Positions 1-7,434 of a stretch of 64,000 nt of DNA are shown here, piece after piece (positions within the stretch are counted from its first letter, which is position 1; each line of letters opens with the position of its first letter). Source of the DNA: Nocardioides marmoriginsengisoli (lineage in GTDB: Bacteria > Actinomycetota > Actinomycetes > Propionibacteriales > Nocardioidaceae). The position numbers and the translations under genes are program-made. The notes beneath the pieces were generated by a model, which was not told the DNA's origin, ran no database searches, and was given only the letters and a program-made list of their open reading frames with translations. The stretch lies in NCBI RefSeq assembly GCF_003725695.1, contig NZ_RJSE01000007.1, positions 1,428,508 through 1,492,507 of the forward strand, written 5' to 3'.

Positions 1-2
1 AC

Positions 3-110
3 ACGGGTGCGGTCACCGCGACCCGGATCGCGGTGACGCCGACGGTCGAGGGCGAGTGCTCGGGCGGCATGGTCCGGTTCAGCAGCGGTGCCCCCGGAAG
101 CGCGTCGTGA
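3..110 (+). CDS. 3' end of an unidentified gene (partial)
   Basis: An open frame runs from the window edge to a TGA at 108-110 that overlaps the ATG of the next gene (TGATG). The visible 35 residues end in SSGAPGSAS and contain one Cys. They are too few to identify, but the base composition and the stop/start overlap indicate the terminal part of a gene co-translated with the HlyD-like adaptor. An exported or membrane partner of the adaptor is possible, but nothing here shows it. Confidence 0.55.
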   Translation, partial: TGAVTATRIAVTPTVEGECSGGMVRFSSGAPGSAS

Positions 111-1738
111 TGCATCGTCGCAAGCTCCGATGGCCGGCCGTCGGGCTGGTCGCCGTCCTCCTGGTCGGCGGCGGGACCGCGTATGCCGTGGCCAGTGGCG
201 ACAGCGTCCCGCGGTACCGGATCGTGGCGGCCGGCACCGGCGACATCGAGCAGACGCTCGCGTCCAGCGGGACCGTGGATGCTGCGAACCGGGCCGACGT
301 CGGGTTCGGCGTCGACGGCACCATCGCCCGGATGAAGGTCGCGGTCGGCGACACCGTGAAGGCCGGCCAGGCCCTGGCCGAGCTGCAGACCGGTGAGCTC
401 GACGCCGCGGTCACCGAGGCCGAGGCGGCCGTAGCGCAGGCAGTGGCCCAGCTCGCCTCGGACAAGGCGGCTCAGAACGATGCCGTCGAGAACGCGGCCG
501 ACACACCGGCGGGCACCTCGGGCACGCCGTCCTCGAACGGAGACGCGGCCGCCACCGCGGCGACGCTCAAGGCACTCAAGGCGCTCCAGGAGAAGGTGAT
601 CGCCGCGCAGAGCACGGCGAGTGCGGCACTGGCCGCCGCCAAGTCCGCGCTGGCGGCCCAGACGGAGGCTTGCGCGGACGCGTTCACGACGCCGACTGCG
701 GACCCGACTGCAGACCTGACTGCGGACCCGACTGCAGATCCGTCAGGGGCCCCGGACGACGACAGCGCGGCGTGCACCGCCGCGCTCGCGGAGGTGCAGG
801 CGAAGCAGCAGGACGTCGCCGACGCCCAGGACGCGCTGGCCAAGGCGCTCGGCGAGCTGACCGCTGCCCTGAACAAGGCGCTGGGAGGCGTCACCCGGGG
901 CGGCAACTCGCCGCAGACCGGCAACGCCCGGACGACGCCCAGCTCGGAGACGCCGTCCACCGACGGCGCCTCGTCGGCTGGGGGCACCGTCACTGCGGCC
1001 CGGCTGGCCGCTGACCAGGCCCAGATCGAGCAGGCCAGGGCCGACCTGGTCACGGCTCGGCAGGCGCGCGACCAGGCCACCTTGCGCGCGACCCGGTCCG
1101 GGAAGGTGGTGGCGCTCGCGGCCGGCAAGGGTGACTCGGTCTCGGCCGGCGACCCGGTGGTGACCATCGTCGGTGGCAAGGCGATCACGGTGACCGGTTC
1201 GGTCAGCGAGGAGAAGGTGGACCAGGTCCGGGTCGGCCAGAAGGTCCGGGTCACCGTGCCCGGGTCGGACGAGCCGGCCGACGGCACCGTGACCGCGATC
1301 GGACTGGTCGCGGACAGCTCGTCGGGGACCACGTCGTACCCGGTGACCGTGACGGTCGAGGACCCGTCGATCGCGTTGCCGACCGGATCGAGCGCCCTGC
1401 TGCAGATCGTGCTGTCAACGGTGACGGAGGTGGTGACGGTGCCGACCTCGGCGGTCACCCGTCGCGGTGACGGCGATGCCGCGACCGTGCGGACCTGGGA
1501 CGGCACCAAGCTCTCCACCAAGTCGGTGACGCTCGGTGCCGCCGGCACCCGCACCGTTCAGGTCACCAGCGGCTTGAAGGCCGGGGACGAGGTGGTCCTC
1601 GCGGCCATCGACGACCCGATCGACGGAGCCAGCTCGGAGCTGAACCAGCGCGGCGGCTTCGGCGGCATGCCCGTCGCGCAGTTCCGCGGCGCCGCCCCGG
1701 GCGGAGGCGGTCCGCAGATCTACCGGTCCGGGAAGTAG
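110..1738 (+). CDS. HlyD/MacA-type periplasmic adaptor subunit
   Basis: About 542 residues with one N-terminal membrane anchor after a basic MHRRKLRW start. It then has a biotinyl-lipoyl half-domain (VDGTIARMKVAVGDTVKAGQ), a long Ala/Gln-rich coiled coil, a second lipoyl half (RATRSGKVVALAAGKGDSVS) and beta-barrel/MPD segments at the C-terminus. This is the plan of MacA-like adaptors that link an inner-membrane ABC or RND pump to the envelope. The coiled coil is interrupted by a low-complexity insert near residue 210 (repeated TADP units, DNA near 695-745). I chose the ATG at 110 because it overlaps the upstream stop; an in-frame GTG at 56 lies inside the upstream gene. No MacB-like partner is visible downstream; it may lie upstream of the window. 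Substrate unknown. Confidence 0.8.
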   Translation: MHRRKLRWPAVGLVAVLLVGGGTAYAVASGDSVPRYRIVAAGTGDIEQTLASSGTVDAANRADVGFGVDGTIARMKVAVGDTVKAGQALAELQTGELDAAVTEAEAAVAQAVAQLASDKAAQNDAVENAADTPAGTSGTPSSNGDAAATAATLKALKALQEKVIAAQSTASAALAAAKSALAAQTEACADAFTTPTADPTADLTADPTADPSGAPDDDSAACTAALAEVQAKQQDVADAQDALAKALGELTAALNKALGGVTRGGNSPQTGNARTTPSSETPSTDGASSAGGTVTAARLAADQAQIEQARADLVTARQARDQATLRATRSGKVVALAAGKGDSVSAGDPVVTIVGGKAITVTGSVSEEKVDQVRVGQKVRVTVPGSDEPADGTVTAIGLVADSSSGTTSYPVTVTVEDPSIALPTGSSALLQIVLSTVTEVVTVPTSAVTRRGDGDAATVRTWDGTKLSTKSVTLGAAGTRTVQVTSGLKAGDEVVLAAIDDPIDGASSELNQRGGFGGMPVAQFRGAAPGGGGPQIYRSGK

Positions 1739-1777
1739 CCGCACCCCAGACGCGCCCCGGGCGCGGGCGCCGGCTGA

Positions 1778-1783
1778 CAGGAT
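1778..1783 (+). promoter_or_regulatory. -10 box for the DNA ligase gene
   Basis: CAGGAT lies 7 bases before the ATG at 1791, the spacing seen for leaderless genes throughout this window. It sits inside an inverted repeat (TGACAG-5-CTGTCA, 1775-1791). Confidence 0.4.
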
Positions 1784-1790
1784 GACTGTC

Positions 1791-2726
1791 ATGAAGCCGA
1801 TGCTCGCGACCCGGGGCGACCACGTGCCCACCGGGCCCGGCTGGCTGCACGAGGTGAAGTGGGACGGGATCCGGGCGCTGGTCGACGTCAGCGACGGCCG
1901 GGTGGTCGTCACCTCCCGCAACGAGAACGACGTCAGCGCGGCGTACCCCGAGCTGGCGGCACTCGGCGACTGGGCACGCTCCCGCGACCTGCTGCTCGAC
2001 GGCGAGATCGTGGCCCTGGGCTCCGGGGCGCCGTCGTTCCGCGACCTCGCCGACCGGATGCACGTGCGGGACGCCGTCAAGGCCGCCCGGCTGGCCCGGC
2101 ACAACCCGGTCACGCTGATCGCCTTCGACCTGCTCCGGCTCGACGGAGCGGACCTGTGCGCGCGACCGCTGTCGGAGCGCCGGGCCGCCCTCCTCGACCT
2201 CGGGCTCGACGACGCCGCCTGGCAGGTGCCGCCGACGTACGACGACGGTGCCGTCCTGCTCGACGCCGCCGAGGCGCAGGGGCTCGAGGGGATCGTCAGC
2301 AAGAAGCTGTCCTCGCGCTACCACCCGGACCGGCGCAGCAAGGACTGGCTGAAATTCCCGATCCGGCCGACCGGGTCCTACGTCGTCGGCGGCTACCGGT
2401 ACGAGACCGGGAGCGACGCCCGCCTGGGAGCCGTACTCGTCGGTGTCCCCGACGGCGACCGGCTGGTGTTCCGGGGGAGGGTCGGCTCCGGGATCGCCGG
2501 GAAGGCCGGGCAGCGGCTGGGCGAGCTGCTCCGGCCGCTCGTCCGCGGGAGCTCGCCGTTCGCCGACGAGCTGCCCCGGCCCGACCGCGAGGGCACGGTC
2601 TGGGTGGAGCCGACCGTGGTGGTCGACGTCCAGTACCTGAACCTGACGCCCGACGGCCGGCTCCGGCAGCCGGCGTACCGGGGGATCCGGGCCGACCTCG
2701 GTCCCGACGACGTGGAGGAGAGCTGA
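1791..2726 (+). CDS. ATP-dependent DNA ligase (LigD ligase-domain type)
   Basis: 311 residues; seals DNA ends using ATP, probably in non-homologous end joining or long-patch repair. The nucleotidyl-acceptor Lys is in motif I EVKWDG (about residue 23). Motif III (AFDLLRLDG), motif IV (EGIVSKKL) and motif V (DWLKFPI) follow in order, and a C-terminal OB-fold region completes a stand-alone ligase domain. The start MKPMLA at 1791 matches family N-termini and the -10 spacing; an in-frame ATG at 1782 is the alternative. Its TGA overlaps the ATG of the polymerase gene. Mycobacteria fuse these activities in one LigD; here they are separate, and no nuclease domain or Ku gene is in the window. Confidence 0.88.
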   Translation: MKPMLATRGDHVPTGPGWLHEVKWDGIRALVDVSDGRVVVTSRNENDVSAAYPELAALGDWARSRDLLLDGEIVALGSGAPSFRDLADRMHVRDAVKAARLARHNPVTLIAFDLLRLDGADLCARPLSERRAALLDLGLDDAAWQVPPTYDDGAVLLDAAEAQGLEGIVSKKLSSRYHPDRRSKDWLKFPIRPTGSYVVGGYRYETGSDARLGAVLVGVPDGDRLVFRGRVGSGIAGKAGQRLGELLRPLVRGSSPFADELPRPDREGTVWVEPTVVVDVQYLNLTPDGRLRQPAYRGIRADLGPDDVEES

Positions 2727-3619
2727 TGCCGGAGAAGCCGCCGCGCACCGAGGTGCAGGTCGACGTCGAGGGCCGGACGCTGACCCTGGTCAATCTCGAG
2801 AAGGTGATGTACCCGCGCACCGGGACCACCAAGGCCGAGGTGCTCAATTACTACGCGCGGATCGCGCCGCTGATCCTGCCGGTGCTCGCGGACCGGGCGG
2901 TGACCCGGATCCGGTGGCCGCACGGCACCGGCGACAAGTCCTTCTTCGAGAAGAACGTCCCCGGCGGCACCCCGAGCTGGGTGCGGGTGGTCACGGTGCC
3001 GACCTCGGGCTCGCGCACCGCCAGCAAGGAGGAGGGCGAGCTGCGGTTCCCGGTGGTGGACTCGCTGGCGACGCTGACCTGGATGGCGAACCTGGCCGCC
3101 CTCGAGCTGCACGTGCACCAGTGGCGGGTCGACACCGACGGCCGCCCGGTGCACCCCGACCGGATGGTGATCGACCTCGACCCCGGTGACCCGGCCGGAC
3201 TGATGGAGTGCTCGCAGGTGGCGCTGCTGGTGCGTGAGCGGCTCGCCGCCGACGGCCTGGAGACGACCGCGGTGACCAGCGGCTCCAAGGGCCTGCACCT
3301 GTACGCCGACCTGGACGGCTCGCGGTCCTCCGACGAGATCCGCGACTACGCGAAGGGGATCGCCGAGGAGCTCGAAGCGGCGAAGCCGTCCCTGGTGGTC
3401 TCGCAGATGACGAAGGCACGCCGCGGCGGCAAGGTGTTCTTCGACTGGTCCCAGAACGTCGGCGCCAAGACCACCATCGCGCCGTACTCGCTGCGCGGGC
3501 GGGAGTTCCCGACGGTGGCGGCCCCGCGGACCTGGGACGAGATCGAGGAGGGTGCCGAGGACCCGCTCGGGTTGGAGCAGCTCCGCTTCGAGGAGGTTCT
3601 GGAGCGCGACGCGCCGTGA
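2726..3619 (+). CDS. ligD: LigD-type polymerase/primase (AEP family)
   Basis: 297 residues, the usual size of a free LigD polymerase domain. It extends or fills DNA ends, often with ribonucleotides, before ligation. The archaeo-eukaryotic primase signature is present: the metal-binding DxD in VIDLDPGD (about residues 150-152), SGSKGLH (about 185-191) and a later acidic residue in FFDWSQN. The N-terminal FFEKNVP and HQWRVD segments are typical of this group. The ATG at 2726 overlaps the ligase stop, so the two are translationally coupled. The frame stays open upstream, but that part is antisense-like and out of register with the ligase. Confidence 0.9.
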   Translation: MPEKPPRTEVQVDVEGRTLTLVNLEKVMYPRTGTTKAEVLNYYARIAPLILPVLADRAVTRIRWPHGTGDKSFFEKNVPGGTPSWVRVVTVPTSGSRTASKEEGELRFPVVDSLATLTWMANLAALELHVHQWRVDTDGRPVHPDRMVIDLDPGDPAGLMECSQVALLVRERLAADGLETTAVTSGSKGLHLYADLDGSRSSDEIRDYAKGIAEELEAAKPSLVVSQMTKARRGGKVFFDWSQNVGAKTTIAPYSLRGREFPTVAAPRTWDEIEEGAEDPLGLEQLRFEEVLERDAP

Positions 3620-3620
3620 A

Positions 3621-3648
3621 TTGACATCTAAGTCGAGTGTGTTAGTGT
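3621..3648 (+). promoter_or_regulatory. Sigma70-type promoter of the SAM-IV transcript
   Basis: A perfect TTGACA (3621-3626), a 16-base spacer and TAGTGT (3643-3648) lie directly after the polymerase stop. Transcription would start near 3655, at the first bases of the riboswitch. Confidence 0.65.
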
Positions 3649-3655
3649 TCTTTCA

Positions 3656-3770
3656 ACGTCACGAGTACTGATGCGAAGCCCCGGCTGGTCAGTCGGCAAC
3701 CCTCCTTCCACGGTGGGGTGCCCCGGGTGAGGACGTGGCCTGCTGCGCCGTGCAGTCGGGCAAGCGTGGA
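3656..3770 (+). promoter_or_regulatory. SAM-IV riboswitch
   Basis: The segment carries the order of conserved blocks known for the actinobacterial SAM-IV aptamer: a GTCACGAGT opening, AAGCCCCGGCT, a variable arm, CCGGCAACCCTCC-like text (here CGGCAACCCTCC), GGTGGGGTGCCCCGGGTGA, and a closing pseudoknot-type tail ending GGCAAGCGTGGA. SAM-IV RNAs bind S-adenosylmethionine and repress sulfur-metabolism genes. A GGTCC/GGACC pair (3781-3785 with 3801-3805) closes over the bases just before the GTG start at 3806 and could hide the ribosome site when SAM is bound (inference). Confidence 0.9.
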
Positions 3771-3805
3771 CTCGCCCTCGGGTCCCTGGACGATGGAACC
3801 GGACC

Positions 3806-5122
3806 GTGCCCCTCCAAGAACTTCTCCCCGCCGACCTGCCTGCCGACCCGCAGCTCGCTCCGCTGGCCGCGCTCGTCGGTGCCGACCAGCAGGTGCCGCT
3901 GGTGACCGGCGGTTCGACCCGCTACGTGAACCTCGACTTCGCCGCCAGTGCTCCGGCGCTGACGGCGGTCGCCGACCGGGTGGCGGACTTCCTGCCGTCG
4001 TACTCCAGCGTCCACCGCGGTGCCGGGTACGCGTCGATGGTCAGCACCGCCGCCTACGAGGCGGCCCGTCGGCGGATCGGCGAGTTCGTCGGCGCCCGGG
4101 CCGACGACGTGGTGCAGATCGTCCGCAACACCACCGACGCCTTCGGGCTGCTCGCGTCCGCGGTGCCGGACTGGGGTCCCGGGTCCGTGGTCCACCTCGA
4201 CCTCGAGCACCACGCCAACCTGCTGCCCTGGCAGGCGCTCGGCAGCCGGGTCGTCGCGGCCCGGGAGACGGTGGCGGACACGCTCGCCGCGCTCGAGCAG
4301 GAGCTCGCCCGGAAGCCGGCCGCGCTGCTCGCGGTGACCGGCGCCTCGAACGTGACCGGCGAGGTGCTGCCGCTGGCCGAGCTGACCGCGATCGCGCACC
4401 GGCACGGCGCCCGGATCGCGGTCGACGGCGCCCAGCTGGTCCCGCACCGGCGGATCGACCTGGGCTCCCTCGACCTGGACTACCTCGCGTTCTCCGGGCA
4501 CAAGCTCTACGCGCCATACGGTGCCGGCGTGCTGATCGGTCGCCGGGACTGGCTGGACGCGGCGCCGCCGTACGTGGCCGGCGGGGGAGCGGTCCGCCGG
4601 GTGACGGTCACCCGGACGACCTGGGCCGACGCCCCGGCCCGCCACGAGGGCGGCACCCCGAACGTCGTCGGCGCGGTGGCGCTGGCGGCGGCGTGCGAGG
4701 CTCTCGCCGGGTTGCCCGACGGTGCGCTCGAGCGCCACGAGAGCACGCTCCGGACCCGGCTCGCCGACGGCCTCGGCGGTATCGACGGGGTCCGGCTGCT
4801 GGAGCTCTGGTCCGGTGAGGTCGACGTGGTCGGCCTGGTCACCTTCGTCGTCGACGGCTATCCCGCCGAGCTGGTCGCGCACTACCTCTCCGCCGAGCAC
4901 GGCATCGGCGTCCGGGACGGCCGCTTCTGCGCGCACCCGCTGCTGGACCGGCTCAACGAGGGCCGTACGGCGGTCCGGGCGAGTCTCGGCCTCGGTTCCT
5001 CGGGCTCGGACGTCGACCGGCTGCTCGACGGTGTCCGGGAGCTGGTCGACGCGGGTCCGCGGTGGACCTACGGCGCGGACGGGCTCCCCGCCCCCGACCC
5101 GAGGCCGCTGCCGCCCCTCTGA
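3806..5122 (+). CDS. Class V aminotransferase, cysteine desulfurase (SufS)-like
   Basis: 438 residues, a PLP enzyme of fold type I. VDGAQ (Asp about 207) and SGHKLYAPYG (Schiff-base Lys about 233) are the cofactor sites. A SufS-like catalytic Cys is kept in DGRFCAHP near residue 370, so release of sulfur from cysteine or a related thiol is plausible, although a lyase or aminotransferase role cannot be excluded. The start is a GTG at 3806, 35 bases after the SAM-IV aptamer; the ATG at 3793 is in another frame. It stands apart from any suf operon. SAM-dependent repression suggests a role in sulfur assimilation or cysteine/methionine turnover. Confidence 0.82.
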   Translation: MPLQELLPADLPADPQLAPLAALVGADQQVPLVTGGSTRYVNLDFAASAPALTAVADRVADFLPSYSSVHRGAGYASMVSTAAYEAARRRIGEFVGARADDVVQIVRNTTDAFGLLASAVPDWGPGSVVHLDLEHHANLLPWQALGSRVVAARETVADTLAALEQELARKPAALLAVTGASNVTGEVLPLAELTAIAHRHGARIAVDGAQLVPHRRIDLGSLDLDYLAFSGHKLYAPYGAGVLIGRRDWLDAAPPYVAGGGAVRRVTVTRTTWADAPARHEGGTPNVVGAVALAAACEALAGLPDGALERHESTLRTRLADGLGGIDGVRLLELWSGEVDVVGLVTFVVDGYPAELVAHYLSAEHGIGVRDGRFCAHPLLDRLNEGRTAVRASLGLGSSGSDVDRLLDGVRELVDAGPRWTYGADGLPAPDPRPLPPL

Positions 5123-5226
5123 GGTCCTGCGTCTCCGATTCCGGAATGGACGCGCGTCCGGGGCTCCGATCTGATATCTATAAAGTCACCTAACTTAGTA
5201 AACATAAATGACAAGGAGATCGACCA

Positions 5227-6576
5227 GTGAAGTGGCCGGACCTAGCTGTGCTCGCGGGAGTGGTCGTCGTGTTCGTCGGCCTGCACCTGCTTCGGCGGCG
5301 GCGGACGAACTTCAGCGTGCTGACGCTGATCGCGCTCGCCGTCGGCATCCCGATCGGCCTCCTCGCCCGTGACCACGTGGCGTACATCGAGCCGATCGGA
5401 CGGATCTACATCAACGTCCTGCTCGCCGTGGTGGCGCCGCTGATCGCGGTGGCGATCATCTCCAGCATCGCCTCCCTCGGCAGCATCGACCGGCTCCGCA
5501 CGATCGGCCTGCGCTCGATCGGCTGGCTGCTGCTCAGCAACGCGGTCGCCGTCGTCCTGGCACTCGGCGTCGGACTGGCCTCGGCCACCGGGAGCGGCGT
5601 CGACGAGACCATCGGCGGGCAGCAGCTCTCGGTGCTGCAGAACTCGGTCCAGGACTTCACCCAGGTGGTCGTCGACTTCTTCCCGTCCAACGTGGTCGGC
5701 GACTTCGGGGCCAACCACATCATCCCGGTGATCCTGATCTCGGTAACGGTCGCGATCGCCTACCTGACCCTGGCGGAGCGCGACGCCGCCTCCGTCCGGC
5801 CGTTCCGCGACGGCATCGAGGCGCTGAAGCTGGTCGTCTTCAAGGCCGTCGGCTTCGTGATCGGGCTGACGCCGTACGCGATCGTCGCGCTGACCGCGAC
5901 CGTGGTGGCGAACTCGACCAACCTCGGCGACAAGTTCTGGTCCCTGATCGGGCTCCTCGGCCTGGCCTGGGCGACCTGCTTCGTGCACACCTTCGCGTTC
6001 AACAGCGTGCTGCTCCGGGTCTTCGCGGACGTCTCGCCGACCAGGTTCTTCCGAAAGATCTTCCCGGCGCAGGCGACCGCGTTCTCCACCCAGAGCAGCG
6101 TCGGCACCCTGCCGGTGACGACCGACGTGCTCACCAGGCGGGTCGGCGTGCACCCCGAGATCGCGCACTTCACGGCCCCGCTGGGCACCACGATCGGGAT
6201 GCCCGGGTGCGCCGGGATCTGGCCGATGCTGATCGCGGTCTGGGGGATCAACGCCTACGGGATCGACTACTCCGTGAAGGACTACGTCGTCCTGGCGATC
6301 CTCGGCACGCTGGTCTCGATCGGTACGGCGGGCGTCCCCGGCACCGCGACCGTGGCGGCAGCGACCGTCTTCGCCGCTGCCGGCCTGCCGCTGGACTTCA
6401 TCGCCGTCACGCTCCCGATCAGCACGATCGCCGACATGGCCCGCACCGCGACCAACGTCACCGCGGCGGCGGTCAGCGCCACCATCGTCGCCCGCCAGAC
6501 GGGCCTGCTCGACGACGAGGTCTTCGACGCCGACGAGGCGACCCACCAACCCACCCATCTGTCCACGTCGGCCTGA
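5227..6576 (+). CDS. DAACS-family symporter, TcyP (cystine)-like
   Basis: 449 residues with about eight membrane spans and the re-entrant loop signatures of sodium/dicarboxylate symporters. FSTQSSVGTLPVT and the GMPGCAGIWP loop resemble the corresponding FTSRSSAGAMP and GQNGCAGIYP segments I recall for Bacillus TcyP, an L-cystine importer, more than classical glutamate carriers with SSSAATLP. An AAGGAGA ribosome site precedes the GTG at 5227. The 104-base gap upstream is AT-rich and probably has its own promoter. Its place after a SAM-IV-controlled SufS-like gene and before exported thiol-type proteins favours cystine or another sulfur compound as substrate (inference). Confidence 0.78.
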   Translation: MKWPDLAVLAGVVVVFVGLHLLRRRRTNFSVLTLIALAVGIPIGLLARDHVAYIEPIGRIYINVLLAVVAPLIAVAIISSIASLGSIDRLRTIGLRSIGWLLLSNAVAVVLALGVGLASATGSGVDETIGGQQLSVLQNSVQDFTQVVVDFFPSNVVGDFGANHIIPVILISVTVAIAYLTLAERDAASVRPFRDGIEALKLVVFKAVGFVIGLTPYAIVALTATVVANSTNLGDKFWSLIGLLGLAWATCFVHTFAFNSVLLRVFADVSPTRFFRKIFPAQATAFSTQSSVGTLPVTTDVLTRRVGVHPEIAHFTAPLGTTIGMPGCAGIWPMLIAVWGINAYGIDYSVKDYVVLAILGTLVSIGTAGVPGTATVAAATVFAAAGLPLDFIAVTLPISTIADMARTATNVTAAAVSATIVARQTGLLDDEVFDADEATHQPTHLSTSA

Positions 6577-6605
6577 GCCGGCGACCAACCCATCAGGAGA
6601 AAGCA

Positions 6606-7370
6606 ATGAAGCGCGTCATCCCGGCAGCCCTGGCTGCGACCGTTCTGGCCCTGGCCACGCTTGCGCTGGCCCCGTCGGCCCAGGCGATCACGAACCCCGC
6701 GGACAACCCGCACCCGATCACCGTCAAGGGTGACGACGGGCAGACCTACACCGACGGCGAGGACACCCTGCCCGGGTACGACGACGAGGCCTGCACCTAC
6801 ATCCCGGGGGCCTACTTCGACTTCGACAACAACCGGGTTCGGTACGCCGACGGCCAGTCGATCCCGTGGACCGAGTGGGACCGGGCCACCGGCTACAAGC
6901 AGTGGCTCGCCAAGAAGAACGGCGGCTCCACCGGGGGCTCCACCCCGAAGCCGCCGAAGTCGTCCAGCACCCCGAAGCCGTCCGGCACGTCCAAGCCGTC
7001 GGGCACCAAGTCGCCCACGACGAAGGGCGGCAGTTCGGCGACCGGGTCGACCACCGGCTCCACCCCCGACGCCGGGACCGGAGCCACCGCCGGTGCCACG
7101 CCGACCGACGGCAGCACCCCGGATGCCCAGGCGAAGGGCGCCGCACCGGAGGCCACCGACGGCGCGACCGACGGGTCCATCGACGGGGCCACTGACGGGG
7201 CCACCGACGAGGTCACCCTCGCCGCCGGTTCCAGCGGCGACTCCTCGTCGGCGAAGCAGGGCGGCTCCGGCGCCGGCCTGCTGATCCTCGGCGGTCTCGC
7301 CGGGGCCGGCCTGATCACCTTCGCCGGCTACTCGGTCTTCGGGAAGTCCCGCAAGCCGTCCGCCTCCTGA
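6606..7370 (+). CDS. Exported, C-terminally anchored protein with a single Cys
   Basis: 254 residues. The signal peptide ends at about SAQA-IT. A compact 75-residue head follows (motifs DDGQTYTDGEDTLPGYD and GAYFDFDNNRVRYADG) with the only cysteine of the protein near residue 63, then a long Ser/Thr/Pro/Gly linker with repeated TDGATDG units and one C-terminal membrane span followed by GKSRK. It should therefore sit on the outer face of the cytoplasmic membrane. AGGAGA lies 5 bases before the ATG. I recognise no family. It lies 30 bases after the symporter and 64 before the thioredoxin-like gene, so it is probably part of the same transcript. Confidence 0.8.
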   Translation: MKRVIPAALAATVLALATLALAPSAQAITNPADNPHPITVKGDDGQTYTDGEDTLPGYDDEACTYIPGAYFDFDNNRVRYADGQSIPWTEWDRATGYKQWLAKKNGGSTGGSTPKPPKSSSTPKPSGTSKPSGTKSPTTKGGSSATGSTTGSTPDAGTGATAGATPTDGSTPDAQAKGAAPEATDGATDGSIDGATDGATDEVTLAAGSSGDSSSAKQGGSGAGLLILGGLAGAGLITFAGYSVFGKSRKPSAS

Positions 7371-7434
7371 ACCACCCCTCATCCGAGCACCGCCAACAGA
7401 AGCACCTCACCCGACAGAACAGGAATCCCTTGTC

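Noticed and set aside
690-745. Possible short tandem repeat array or CRISPR
   Set aside because: Degenerate 12-base units inside the adaptor reading frame, encoding a TADP-rich insert; no spacers.
3793-3806. ATG at 3793 as start of the aminotransferase
   Set aside because: It is in a different frame from the enzyme; the GTG at 3806 is in frame.
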